Source of the DNA: Flavicella marina
GTDB taxonomy: Bacteria; Bacteroidota; Bacteroidia; Flavobacteriales; Flavobacteriaceae
DNA: 64,000 bases
Reading direction: 5' to 3'
Assembly: GCF_009193215.1 (NCBI RefSeq)
Contig: NZ_VYVA01000002.1
Coordinates: forward strand, 372,001-436,000
The position numbers were made by a program, and so were the translations under genes. Positions 1 to 7,999 of this stretch are shown here, piece after piece (within the stretch, counting starts at the first letter, position 1; each line of letters opens with the position of its first letter). Below the pieces are notes generated by a model. The model was not told the DNA's origin and searched no databases. It saw nothing but the letters and a program-made list of their open reading frames with translations.

Positions 1-164
1 TCTAAATTATTTGTAATCTGATTAATGATTTCCAGTTTTTCAGAGTTATAATTAGATAAAAAACTCTTTAAATCTTTTACAGAATTAAACCTTGAGACTC
101 CCTTATCTTTTAATTCAAGTTTTAAAGACTTTAATGATTCTATTGTTCCAAATATTCTTGCCAT
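1..164 (-). CDS. Hypothetical protein, N-terminal part only (runs off the window)
   Basis: An ATG at 162-164 opens a minus-strand frame that stays open to the window edge, giving about 54 residues beginning MARIFGTIESLKSLKLELKD. The fragment is charged, probably helical, and lacks a signal peptide. I recognise no family. No attC-like site lies between it and the lipoprotein gene at 250-708, so both seem to belong to one cassette or to a non-cassette flank. The downstream sequence needed to decide is outside the window. Confidence 0.5.
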   Translation of the reverse strand, partial: MARIFGTIESLKSLKLELKDKGVSRFNSVKDLKSFLSNYNSEKLEIINQITNNL

Positions 165-249
165 TTCCGAATGTATTCAAGATTACTATTGTTTCTTACA
201 CTTTTAAACACTCAAATTGTAAACGAGCGAATTCTTAATCTTATTTTCA

Positions 250-708
250 TTATTTGATAGTATAATTTGTGGAAGATGACATTCTAACTTTTGTATTGTA
301 ATCCCCAGTTTTCAAAACAAAAGGGCTATTATTTTTACTTACTTGTATTTCTGTGTTGATATACGTTCTTGCAAGATTTTGTGATGTGTCATATTTTGCG
401 GTTAATGACGCTTGAAACCCTTTTTCTACAGGGCCAATTGTTATTTCCCATTTTGAATTCTTATATGTATAATTCTTAAATGAATTATTTTCAGATTTAA
501 TTTTAACGTTTCGATATAAGTTATACATTGTATTACTTTCGACGATATATTTAATATAATACTCATCATTGTTCTCTGGTTTATATTCATCTTTTTCGCA
601 GCTTGATAAATATATGCCTGAAAGAATTAATATTGGAAAAATTATAATTTTACAATATTTACAACTGATTTTTTTGAAAACTAAGTTTGGTGTTTTTATC
701 AAATTCAT
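250..708 (-). CDS. Small lipoprotein of unknown function
   Basis: The 152-residue product has a long N-terminal region with a hydrophobic stretch ending in a lipobox-like LSSC at about residues 34-37, so it is probably a lipoprotein. The mature part is rich in Asn, Lys, Tyr and Thr and looks like a small beta-rich domain, but I recognise no family. The ATG at 706-708 lies 136 bp inside the cassette boundary at 844. That is much farther than in the other cassettes (13-57 bp), leaving room for its own promoter. No attC-like site follows it, so it may share a cassette with the partial gene at the window edge. Confidence 0.6.
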   Translation of the reverse strand: MNLIKTPNLVFKKISCKYCKIIIFPILILSGIYLSSCEKDEYKPENNDEYYIKYIVESNTMYNLYRNVKIKSENNSFKNYTYKNSKWEITIGPVEKGFQASLTAKYDTSQNLARTYINTEIQVSKNNSPFVLKTGDYNTKVRMSSSTNYTIK

Positions 709-838
709 AATTCTAAATTTTTAACTGTGGTTATTAAAGTTGAAAATTAGAATTTTTATGATTTTGAAATATTATTAAACAATCCAAGTGGATAAATTAA
801 TAACTAAAATATCATATTTCTTAAGTGAGTTAATTACT

Positions 839-1034
839 GCCAACGTTTTTGTATAAAGTTAGTGTGGGAGGTAGACAAACTTTATTTTGTCAGCCTGACA
901 CTAAGCTTATACTTATTTTATGTTTTTATCTTGTCGACCTAAAAATAATCAAATATGTGTAAGAGAGTTTATAAAGAGACCAGAAACTTTGAGAAAACCC
1001 TAAAAACCCACATTAATTTTATACGGTGTTACCA
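839..1034 (-). repeat. attC-like site 1, type A
   Basis: This 196-bp imperfect palindrome runs on the plus strand from GCCAAC to GTTACCA. The outer arms GTATAA.GTTAGTGTGGG and CCCACATTAATTTTATAC pair. An inner GCTTATACTTATTTTATG element starts at 903. This copy is the most diverged of the type A sites, for example CAGCCTGACACTAAG where the others have CAGCCGAGCCACTGAG. Confidence 0.75.
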
Positions 1035-1040
1035 AAAGGT

Positions 1041-1856
1041 TTATTTGTAGTATTCAATTTCACGTTTAACAATATATATAGGTTTATCATTAATTTTTGT
1101 GACTTCGGTTATCCAATTATTATTGCTGTCAAATTTATAGTCATATTCAATTTTCTTAATTGATTTATTTGGAACTGAAATTAATGAGTTTTTTCTAATC
1201 CGGTTATCATTATATTCATGTTCAATTTTTAACTTTTCTAGTCCCTTAGAATCATAAAATATTTCTTGAATTAATAAGTTGTCTTTGTACACAAATGAAC
1301 GTTTTGAAGCTATTTCTTCATTACCATCTTCTACGCTAAACTCTAAATATTCAGTTAATAGGTTTTTATCGTAGATAAAATGATCTCGATAAGTAATTTT
1401 ATCGTCTTTGTCTGTCCAATTTGTTTCACAAATTGTTAAGTTAGGTTTAGTTTTGACATGAATTTTATCTCCCGTTTCCAATCCTTTCTCGTCATATATT
1501 ATTCCAATATTGTTTTTGTAAATAATTGTTTCTGAAGGGGTTTTGAAATCGTAACTGCTATAAAATAGTTTTTCTTTTAACAAGTTGTTGTTTTTATCGA
1601 AAGTTAAATCAAACCATGCTTTACTGTCCACCATCCAGAAATCGGAATATTCAGTTAGTCCACCTGATTTAGGTTTGTTTATCACAATTTCCCCAAAACG
1701 TTCTTCCACATTATAGATAGATTGTTTAATGTTTTTTACTTTCCCATTTAGATTTTGACTAAAAAAATAATGATAACTAGTTTTCTGCTCTGAGCAAGAA
1801 GTTAATATTATTAATGGGAGAATTAATGCAATAGTGTTTTTTAATAGGATTTTCAT
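1041..1856 (-). CDS. YD-repeat-like lipoprotein, cassette cargo
   Basis: The 271-residue protein has a clear lipoprotein signal (hydrophobic stretch then LTSCSEQ, Cys at about 21). The body contains repeated tyrosine-rich strands such as FVYKDNLLIQEIFYDSKG and EYDYKFDSNNNWITEV, resembling the short beta-strand repeats of RHS/YD-type and YwqK-like proteins. The segment GKVKNIKQS near residue 39 and the closing KREIEYY match the layout of the cassette protein at 10924-11949, so the two are probably distant paralogues. The ATG is 19 bp from the cassette boundary. The role is unknown; outer-membrane or periplasmic anchoring is inferred from the lipobox. Confidence 0.65.
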   Translation of the reverse strand: MKILLKNTIALILPLIILTSCSEQKTSYHYFFSQNLNGKVKNIKQSIYNVEERFGEIVINKPKSGGLTEYSDFWMVDSKAWFDLTFDKNNNLLKEKLFYSSYDFKTPSETIIYKNNIGIIYDEKGLETGDKIHVKTKPNLTICETNWTDKDDKITYRDHFIYDKNLLTEYLEFSVEDGNEEIASKRSFVYKDNLLIQEIFYDSKGLEKLKIEHEYNDNRIRKNSLISVPNKSIKKIEYDYKFDSNNNWITEVTKINDKPIYIVKREIEYYK

Positions 1857-1868
1857 TATGTCAATTTT

Positions 1869-1999
1869 TGGTAACGTTTTTGTATATGAAAAGTTGCGTT
1901 TTTTGAAACGCGATTTTTCAAGCTATTTTGTTTTTTATAAAAGTAACGAATTTTTCAACAGAATAGGAGTGTAGCAATTTTTTATATACGGTGTTAGGC
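1869..1999 (-). repeat. attC-like site 2, type B
   Basis: A 131-bp site runs from TGGTAAC to GTTAGGC. The arms GTATATGAAAAGTTGCG and GTAGCAATTTTTTATATAC form the outer stem. An inner short palindrome, CGTTTTTTGAAACGCG, is present. Type B sites are about 65 bp shorter than type A. Confidence 0.75.
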
Positions 2000-2005
2000 A
2001 TAGTT

Positions 2006-2539
2006 TTAATTTAGTTTCAATATTTTTCCGTTTTTTGGAGCATTATTAAAACCTTTTAAAATTGCTATTTCTGTAACTGTCGTACCAATTAAAATTCCAA
2101 TAGTTTGTCTTGATAGTCCGATTGTGTATAACAAAACTATTCCTATTATAACTGTTACTCCTAAAGCAAAAATTACAGATTTTTCTCTATCGAAAAATGT
2201 CATGTTTTTCAGGGGAGTATTTTTTAATTTTAAGATGATGTTTTTAAAATCTAGGTAAACAGATGTATTTAATTTAATCTCTACTGATGGTTTGCTTTTT
2301 CCATCTTCGTCTGATAGATAATTAAGAATAATATTCTGATTATCCTCATCAAAAATAATGTTTTCTAGTTCATAGAATTTGTAAAATTTAGTTTTTCCAA
2401 ATAGTTTTTTATCTTCTATTGCTTTCTCTATTGAAATTTCTTTTTCATTAATAGTTGAAATCCAAATAGAGTATTTATCTAAAATTAAAAACTTACTTAA
2501 GCCATTTTGACTGTTTATTTTCCAAGAATATTTAGTCAT
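2006..2539 (-). CDS. Membrane-anchored protein of unknown function, cassette cargo
   Basis: The 177-residue product has a soluble N-terminal part of about 115 residues and two closely spaced hydrophobic segments at about 122-142 and 146-165, followed by a short basic tail. There is no signal peptide. I recognise no family. The soluble part resembles a PH-like or bPH beta domain only in being strand-rich, which is weak evidence. The start at 2539 is 24 bp from the cassette boundary (GCCTAAC at 2557-2563) and the stop is 7 bp from the next site, so the cassette has almost no spare sequence. Confidence 0.6.
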   Translation of the reverse strand: MTKYSWKINSQNGLSKFLILDKYSIWISTINEKEISIEKAIEDKKLFGKTKFYKFYELENIIFDEDNQNIILNYLSDEDGKSKPSVEIKLNTSVYLDFKNIILKLKNTPLKNMTFFDREKSVIFALGVTVIIGIVLLYTIGLSRQTIGILIGTTVTEIAILKGFNNAPKNGKILKLN

Positions 2540-2556
2540 TTTTTTAAATTAATTAT

Positions 2557-2765
2557 GCCTAACGGTGTTGGCTATGATAAGTTGCGCTTGGCGATTTTAA
2601 AACGACCTGTTTTGGCGAAATCGAGCCGCAAACAAGCTGAGCCAAAACTGCCCGAGTGTTTTAAAATTGTTTTACGCGAGTTTCATAGCTTTGTTTGATT
2701 GCAATTTAGAAATAAAATTTTGAAGCTAATAGTGATGTAGCAATTTATTATAGCCGGTGTTGTAG
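2557..2765 (-). repeat. attC-like site 3, type C
   Basis: A 209-bp site runs from GCCTAAC to GTTGTAG. The outer stem pairs GGCTATGATAAGTTGC with GCAATTTATTATAGCC. An internal GCGATTTTAAAACGACC element and an ATTTAGAAATAAAATTTTGAA segment are shared with sites 9 and 15. Confidence 0.75.
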
Positions 2766-2769
2766 TTAG

Positions 2770-3591
2770 TTATTTTTTTACAATTGTATTCTTTTTTAAA
2801 TCAATTCCTTTATATCCTTCAATGAAATTAACTTTTTGAGATATCCAATTCGAGTCTGTAGCACATTTTACATTGAAGTGCAAATGAGGATGATTAGTAA
2901 ATCCAGTATATCCAGAAATTGCAATAGGCTGCCCTGTTTTAATGGTGTCTCCTTGTTTTACTAGGCTTCCGTTTTTATCCAAATGCACATATTGAGTAAA
3001 TAGATTACTTTTCGGATGATAGATTGTTATATAATTGGCATAGTCAGTCCATTCTCTATCACCGTTTTCAGAATAGCAATCTATTACACCAACGACATAT
3101 CCATTGTCTGAAGCACAGATTGTGTCGCCTATTCTTAAGTTAAAATCAATTGCATATAAAGACCCAATGTGGTTATGTGAATAGATACCATTATAACCTT
3201 GGATAACTTTATATTTTGTATTGGTTTTAAATGGAAGTGATATTGGATACTTGTTAATTGGTATTCTAGGGTTTCCATACTTGTTTTTTAATATAATTTT
3301 CTCTTTTAAAATGAAGTTTTTATGGCGTATTACAATTATACTATCACTTAAAGGTTTCAAAGTAATCGTGTCATATTGATTTAAAAGTTTTTTAATAGAC
3401 TGATTGTTAGATTTTAAAAAATACCTTAAAGGACAATTAACAGGATTATTAAGATAGATTACAGTAGAATCAGTAAAATATTCTATTTTACTTTTGTGGT
3501 AAAAAGCAAATGTTTTGGTCGTAGGCAAAGTCTTGTTTTGACAACTCAATATTAGCAGAATTAATAAAAAAGAGCTAGATATAATTTTCAT
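2770..3591 (-). CDS. M23-family peptidase lipoprotein, cassette cargo
   Basis: The 273-residue protein begins with a lipoprotein signal (LLILLILSCQN, Cys at about 17). The C-terminal half carries an M23/LytM-type fold. SHNHIGSLYAIDFNL gives the first His and Asp zinc ligands, GDTICASDNGYVVGVI is a typical strand, and HPHLHFNV gives the closing HxH motif. All zinc ligands appear intact, so it may be a cell-wall endopeptidase; some family members are enzymatically dead regulators. It is the only cassette gene here with a recognisable hydrolase catalytic motif. A second, unrelated M23 gene (33988-34932) with LysM lies outside the array. Confidence 0.8.
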   Translation of the reverse strand: MKIISSSFLLILLILSCQNKTLPTTKTFAFYHKSKIEYFTDSTVIYLNNPVNCPLRYFLKSNNQSIKKLLNQYDTITLKPLSDSIIVIRHKNFILKEKIILKNKYGNPRIPINKYPISLPFKTNTKYKVIQGYNGIYSHNHIGSLYAIDFNLRIGDTICASDNGYVVGVIDCYSENGDREWTDYANYITIYHPKSNLFTQYVHLDKNGSLVKQGDTIKTGQPIAISGYTGFTNHPHLHFNVKCATDSNWISQKVNFIEGYKGIDLKKNTIVKK

Positions 3592-3625
3592 TCATTCAAA
3601 TCTACTTAATGTTTTTTTTAATTAA

Positions 3626-3823
3626 CTACAACGTTTTTGTATAAAGTTAGTGTGGGAGGGAGACAATCTTTTTATTGTCAGCCGAGCCACTGAGCTTATA
3701 CTTATTTTATGTTTTTATCTTGTCGAGCTAAAAATAGATAAATAAGTTTAAGCGGACTTTATAAATAAACCAAAACTTTGGGCTAAACCATAAAACCCAC
3801 ATTAATTTTATACGGTGTTGTAA
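3626..3823 (-). repeat. attC-like site 4, type A
   Basis: A 198-bp site runs from CTACAAC to GTTGTAA. It has the standard type A outer stem and the inner stem GCTTATACTTATTT / AAATAAGTTTAAGC. The loop carries GCGGACTTTATAAATAAACC, as in the other type A copies. Confidence 0.78.
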
Positions 3824-3827
3824 ATAG

Positions 3828-4634
3828 TTAATTCTCAGAAAGTGTAACTCCATTCCAAGTATATTTCTTCAGAATCTCTGTTTTTCCTTCCTCTTTTTTT
3901 GTCTTTGGGGTTATTTTCGCTAACAATATTTTATTCTCTTCTCCATTTTCTTCCTCAGGAAATATATAAGTTTTATACGGTTCAGGACCATCACAATGCA
4001 TATTCTTAATTTGAGGAATTTCAATGAGGTTTTCTTTATTATTTAATAGCAAGTATGTTGAATAATGATTCGAGCAACATGAGTCATAATTAACCTCCAC
4101 TATGATAACTTTTAATACATTTTCAAGGTTATTCACAGTGCTTACAGATACAGATGAATTCTCATAAAATTCTAAATTCGAAATAGAAAATTCATGTAAA
4201 TTCTCGTGTTTATTATTTCTAAGGTGAAAAGTTAAAATTTCATTATTGTTTGAAGTTGACATGTTTTTCCAGTATTTATCGCGCACGGATTGAGGAATCG
4301 TTGTTAAATAGTATTTCTCAGCTGTGTCTCCTAAATTCGGTACATTTGGTGTTAAAAATCCGCTAAATACAAACCCTTTTTGTATTCCGTTAAAATCTTT
4401 GATTTTGTTCCAGAATCCAGTAATGGTTGTCCCATTATCTTCGAATTCAAATTTAATATTAGTTTTCTGAAGTATATAAACTCTTTCTCCGAAATTTAGT
4501 TTACCAATTCGAGCTGAATTTATATTTGAATTTTCTCTAATAATTAATCCATTTGGAGCATTTACAAATTGTATTTCTTGTCCATATACTGAACAAAAAC
4601 ATAACAATAAATAAACGAGAATATTTTTTTTCAT
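3828..4634 (-). CDS. Secreted SH3-domain protein, cassette cargo
   Basis: The 268-residue product has a Sec signal peptide (MKKNILVYLLLCFCSVYGQ) and then a bacterial SH3b domain at about 22-95. Its VNAPNGLIIRENSNINSARIGKLNFGERVYIL is the usual RT-loop and strand pattern of SH3_3 proteins that bind peptidoglycan or other envelope ligands. The remainder (about 110-268) is not recognised; it contains a Cys-Cys pair (YDSCCSNH) and ends in a strand-rich tail. The ATG is 13 bp from the cassette boundary, one of the tightest in the array. A periplasmic or surface role is likely; the substrate is unknown. Confidence 0.7.
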   Translation of the reverse strand: MKKNILVYLLLCFCSVYGQEIQFVNAPNGLIIRENSNINSARIGKLNFGERVYILQKTNIKFEFEDNGTTITGFWNKIKDFNGIQKGFVFSGFLTPNVPNLGDTAEKYYLTTIPQSVRDKYWKNMSTSNNNEILTFHLRNNKHENLHEFSISNLEFYENSSVSVSTVNNLENVLKVIIVEVNYDSCCSNHYSTYLLLNNKENLIEIPQIKNMHCDGPEPYKTYIFPEEENGEENKILLAKITPKTKKEEGKTEILKKYTWNGVTLSEN

Positions 4635-4640
4635 AATTAT

Positions 4641-4840
4641 TTACAACGGTTTTGTATAAGATTAGTGTGGGAGGTAGACAAACTTTATTTTGTCAGCCGA
4701 GCCACTGAGCTTATACTTATTTTGTGTTTTTATCTTTTTCAACCTAAAAATAGATAAATAAGTTTAAGCGGACTTTATAAATAAACTAAAACTTTTGGCT
4801 AAACCATAAAAACCCACATTAATTTTATACGGTGTTCTAC
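4641..4840 (-). repeat. attC-like site 5, type A
   Basis: A 200-bp site runs from TTACAAC to GTTCTAC. Stems and loop are as in site 4. Small differences in the central ATCTTTTTCAACC stretch replace the usual ATCTTGTCGACC. Confidence 0.78.
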
Positions 4841-4852
4841 GCAGTTTTTTAT

Positions 4853-5890
4853 TCAGTATACCATATTGTCGTAAATATAAATTCCTTTTTGTCCGAAACT
4901 TAATTCGCGAGTAAATTCATATTTTGGGTCAATAAAATCGAGTTTTATCTCTCTAAAAGCCTTTTTTAAAATTCGTTTGCATTTTTTATAGTCTTTGTCA
5001 GAAAGTCTTTCCCAAAACCCCATGTCGACTTTCATACTTTTCAGTTTTCCTTTTTTTGAAAAGGTTAAATTGTAATTATCATAACAATTCAATTCAGTAG
5101 AGTTTGGGATTAATTCATTAAGTTTTTGTTCAAGATAATTATCTATAGTATCCTTTATTGATTTTTTATAATCTCTAATTGGTTTTCCTTTTCTCCAACC
5201 TTGACATTCTTTTTCTGTCATTATATACATTTGCATATATCCATCTTTGGAATAGAATTTCCCTTTTTCTAATCTACTCGTGAATTCTGAATATTTTTCT
5301 TTCAGTAGAAGAACTTCGTTCATTTGACTTAAAATAGTCTTAATGGGTTTTACTTCGTTTATAGTGTCATTTTGATTCCAAGGACAAGTATATATTGCAG
5401 TATTTAAATTATTCTCTGTTTTGTAATTAAATTCTATACTACCACAATGTAGCCAATTAAAATTCCAATTATTAATCAATGTGTCTGTTGGGATTTGATA
5501 TAATTCTTCTTTTAAAATTAACTGGCCAATTTTAGTTGATTTTTCTTTTTCTAGTTCGACTAATTGAAATACATAATTAGTTGGTTCACTATCATTTCCA
5601 TAGTCAGTTTTGATTGGTTTACTTTCTGTTATTTCATTAATTAATTTTCCTGAAAATTCAATTCCATTATTACTTTCTAAATCAACTATTTGACCGTATT
5701 GCACAAAGCGAAAATGATATTTTACTTTAGAATTTTTAATTCGCTTAAGTCCAAAATAATATTCGTTCAATTCCTCTTGTGAATATTTTTGAAAAGTGAA
5801 ATTTTCATTCAAGTCTACTTTTTTTAAATTATTTTGTCCTATTAAATTGGCACAAATTAAAAGTGATATGATTGTTAGTTTAAAATTCAC
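4853..5890 (-). CDS. Secreted protein of unknown function, cassette cargo
   Basis: The 345-residue product starts at a GTG (5888-5890), giving MNFKLTIISLLICANLIGQ, a good Sec signal peptide. The mature protein is rich in charged residues. It ends in a domain with KGKLKSMKVDMGFWERLSD and KKAFREIKLDFIDPK, a pattern seen in small TonB-C-like or energy-transducer-like C-termini of Bacteroidota, but the match is too weak to name. Cysteines (LHCGSIEF, YTCPWNQND) could form a disulfide. No ATG upstream gives a better start, because the boundary GTAGAAC is only 27 bp away. Confidence 0.55.
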   Translation of the reverse strand: MNFKLTIISLLICANLIGQNNLKKVDLNENFTFQKYSQEELNEYYFGLKRIKNSKVKYHFRFVQYGQIVDLESNNGIEFSGKLINEITESKPIKTDYGNDSEPTNYVFQLVELEKEKSTKIGQLILKEELYQIPTDTLINNWNFNWLHCGSIEFNYKTENNLNTAIYTCPWNQNDTINEVKPIKTILSQMNEVLLLKEKYSEFTSRLEKGKFYSKDGYMQMYIMTEKECQGWRKGKPIRDYKKSIKDTIDNYLEQKLNELIPNSTELNCYDNYNLTFSKKGKLKSMKVDMGFWERLSDKDYKKCKRILKKAFREIKLDFIDPKYEFTRELSFGQKGIYIYDNMVY

Positions 5891-5910
5891 AGGTTTATTT
5901 TTCTAATTGC

Positions 5911-6110
5911 GTAGAACGTTTTTGTATAAGATTAGTGTGGGAGGTAGACAAACTTTATTTTGTCAGCCGAGCCACTGAGCTTATACTTATTTTATGTTTT
6001 TATTCTTGTCGACCTAAAAATAGATAAATAAGTTTAAGCGGACTTTATAAATAAACCAAAACTTTGGGCTAAGACATAAAAACCCACATTAATTTTATAC
6101 GGTGTTGGCT
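5911..6110 (-). repeat. attC-like site 6, type A
   Basis: A 200-bp site runs from GTAGAAC to GTTGGCT. It has the standard type A outer and inner stems and is nearly identical to sites 5, 11 and 14 over its interior. Confidence 0.78.
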
Positions 6111-6114
6111 ATAG

Positions 6115-6729
6115 TTATTTGACTTCTTTTTCATCAATTTCTTTGATAAGTTGTGTCGCCATTTTGTTTCCTTCGTCCTTTGCTTTATTTAACCAGACTT
6201 TTGCTTTTTCTTTATTTTTTTCAATACCAAATCCGTTGTAATAAATCATTCCTACTATTATTTGAGAATTAGTATCTCCATTCTTAGCGCATTCTAGGTA
6301 AAGCTCAAATGCTTTTTCTTGGTTAACTTCTGTACTTTCTCCGTAGAAATACATATTGGCTAAGTTAAATTTAGAGTTATAATCTCCTTTTTCTGAACAT
6401 TCAGTGAATAACTCAATTGCTTTTTTCTTGTCTTTTTTTACTCCATCTCCAGAGTAATACGAAGTTGCCAATGCGTATTTACCTTCTAAATTTCCTTGAT
6501 TTGAACTTTTTTCATAATAATCAAATGCTTTTATTTTATCTATTTTTGTTCCTACACCATAATGATACATTTGTCCCAAGTCATACTGAGCTTTAGCATC
6601 ACCACTATCAGCTTTGACTTTGTTTTCGTTAAATAGCTTTGTTCTACTCTCAAGGATTACGTTTTCGATAGTTTGTGAATTACTTACAAAACTTAATATT
6701 AATAATAATAGGAATGTTGTCTTTTTCAT
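6115..6729 (-). CDS. Secreted Sel1-repeat protein, cassette cargo
   Basis: The product from the ATG at 6727-6729 is about 204 residues, with a Sec signal (MKKTTFLLLLILSFVSNSQ). Four Sel1-like TPR repeats follow, recognisable by AQYDLGQMYHYGVGTKIDKI, GKYALATSYYSGDGVKKDKK, SKFNLANMYFYGESTEVNQE and SQIIVGMIYYNGFGIEKNKE. Sel1 repeats are alpha-helical adaptor modules; the partner cannot be told from the sequence. A longer frame beginning at a TTG inside the boundary GCCAAC exists but would disrupt the signal peptide, so I chose the internal ATG. Confidence 0.8.
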   Translation of the reverse strand: MKKTTFLLLLILSFVSNSQTIENVILESRTKLFNENKVKADSGDAKAQYDLGQMYHYGVGTKIDKIKAFDYYEKSSNQGNLEGKYALATSYYSGDGVKKDKKKAIELFTECSEKGDYNSKFNLANMYFYGESTEVNQEKAFELYLECAKNGDTNSQIIVGMIYYNGFGIEKNKEKAKVWLNKAKDEGNKMATQLIKEIDEKEVK

Positions 6730-6741
6730 TTTTTTAATTAT

Positions 6742-6872
6742 TGCCAACGTTTTTGTATATGAAAAGTTGCGTTTTATGAAACGCGAATTTTCATAGTATT
6801 TAGTTTTTTATAAAAGTAATGAATTTTTCAAAAGAGTAGAATTACAGCAATTTTTTATATACGGTGTTGGCA
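6742..6872 (-). repeat. attC-like site 7, type B
   Basis: A 131-bp site runs from TGCCAAC to GTTGGCA. Outer stem GTATATGAAAAGTTGCG / CAGCAATTTTTTATATAC; inner palindrome CGTTTTATGAAACGCG. Confidence 0.76.
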
Positions 6873-6876
6873 CCAG

Positions 6877-7773
6877 TTATTGTTCTTTCAGTTGTTGTAT
6901 TTGTTGTTTTGAGAATTTTATTGCACTATCATCACCATATTTGATTGTCTTTTCATAATATTCAATTGCTTTTTCTTTATTGCCTTTAAGTTTATATCCG
7001 TGTGCAATATTTGTTAGGACTATAAAATCTTTCGGGTTTATTCTTTCAGCTCTTAACAATGTACTTATGGCTTTGTCAAATTCTCCAGTTAGTATATATG
7101 TAATTGAAATATTTGATAAACTCTCAATATGATTTGGGTAATGATTTAAAATTTCATTAGCGATTTCCCGCATGTAAATAAGTAGGTTATCGTCTTCTGT
7201 ATTATATATTTGTAATTGATAAGTTTGTATGTCTAAAAGAAACTCCTCTTTTGTGATCTCTTTTTTTTCGTTGTTCGTCCATGTCCAGGTGTTGTTATTG
7301 ACGATGGAATACTTAATTGTTTTAATTATTTCAGAAGTGAAGCTTTTCCAATTAGAGATTTCTCCTAAAGCATATATTTTTCCAAATCTCATGTCGAGTC
7401 TGTTAGGATAAAGTTCAATTCCTTTGTCAATTATGTTTAATCCTTTTTCCAATTCCGTTTGGTTATAATGAATTTCGCTTCTTAAGAATCCCGCTGTTTG
7501 ATTTAAACTGTCTTTAAGAACTAATCCTTCTCCTTTTGTCTCATTTGTTGACGTAGTAAGGATTTCTTTCCTAGATTTCATAAAATGATAATTAAAATAA
7601 CTTGTATAAAGTTCAGCGTCTTTTGGTCTTTCAGATTTCCATTTGGTTAAAACTTTTAATTGATTGACTGTGTCATTAGTTTGACAATATTTTTGGAATT
7701 CAGATTGATAATCTTGACTAAATCCGATTTGCGAAATTAAAATCGCAATTAAAGTTCCTAATATTCTTCTCAT
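6877..7773 (-). CDS. Secreted TPR protein, cassette cargo
   Basis: The 298-residue product has a Sec signal (MRRILGTLIAILISQIGFSQ). Its helical body has at least two clear TPR units at the C-terminus: ESLSNISITYILTGEFDKAI and NIAHGYKLKGNKEKAIEYYE, followed by a truncated third. TPR proteins act as protein-protein adaptors; nothing points to a particular partner. The N-terminal half probably forms additional degenerate TPR-like helices. The ATG at 7773 lies 30 bp from the boundary TGCCAAC. Confidence 0.75.
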   Translation of the reverse strand: MRRILGTLIAILISQIGFSQDYQSEFQKYCQTNDTVNQLKVLTKWKSERPKDAELYTSYFNYHFMKSRKEILTTSTNETKGEGLVLKDSLNQTAGFLRSEIHYNQTELEKGLNIIDKGIELYPNRLDMRFGKIYALGEISNWKSFTSEIIKTIKYSIVNNNTWTWTNNEKKEITKEEFLLDIQTYQLQIYNTEDDNLLIYMREIANEILNHYPNHIESLSNISITYILTGEFDKAISTLLRAERINPKDFIVLTNIAHGYKLKGNKEKAIEYYEKTIKYGDDSAIKFSKQQIQQLKEQ

Positions 7774-7796
7774 TTTTGAATTTTTTCTCGAATTGG

Positions 7797-7994
7797 TGCC
7801 AACGTTTTTGTATAAGATTAGTGTGGGAGGTAGACAAATTTTATTTTGTCCGCCGAGCCACTGAGCTTATACTTATTTTGTGTTTTTAACTTGTCGACCT
7901 AAAAATAGCTAAATAAGTTTAAGCGGACTTTATAAATAAACCAAAACTTCGGGAAAACCATAAAAACCCACATTAATTTTATACGGTGTTGTAA
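7797..7994 (-). repeat. attC-like site 8, type A
   Basis: A 198-bp site runs from TGCCAAC to GTTGTAA. It differs from the other type A sites by GTCCGCCGAGCC instead of GTCAGCCGAGCC, which improves pairing with the downstream GCGGAC. Confidence 0.78.
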
Positions 7995-7999
7995 AACGT

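Noticed and set aside
2507-2698. Plus-strand open frame across attC-like site 3
   Set aside because: It lies mainly within the palindromic site, overlaps the 5' end of a better minus-strand gene, and has no counterpart in sites 9 and 15.
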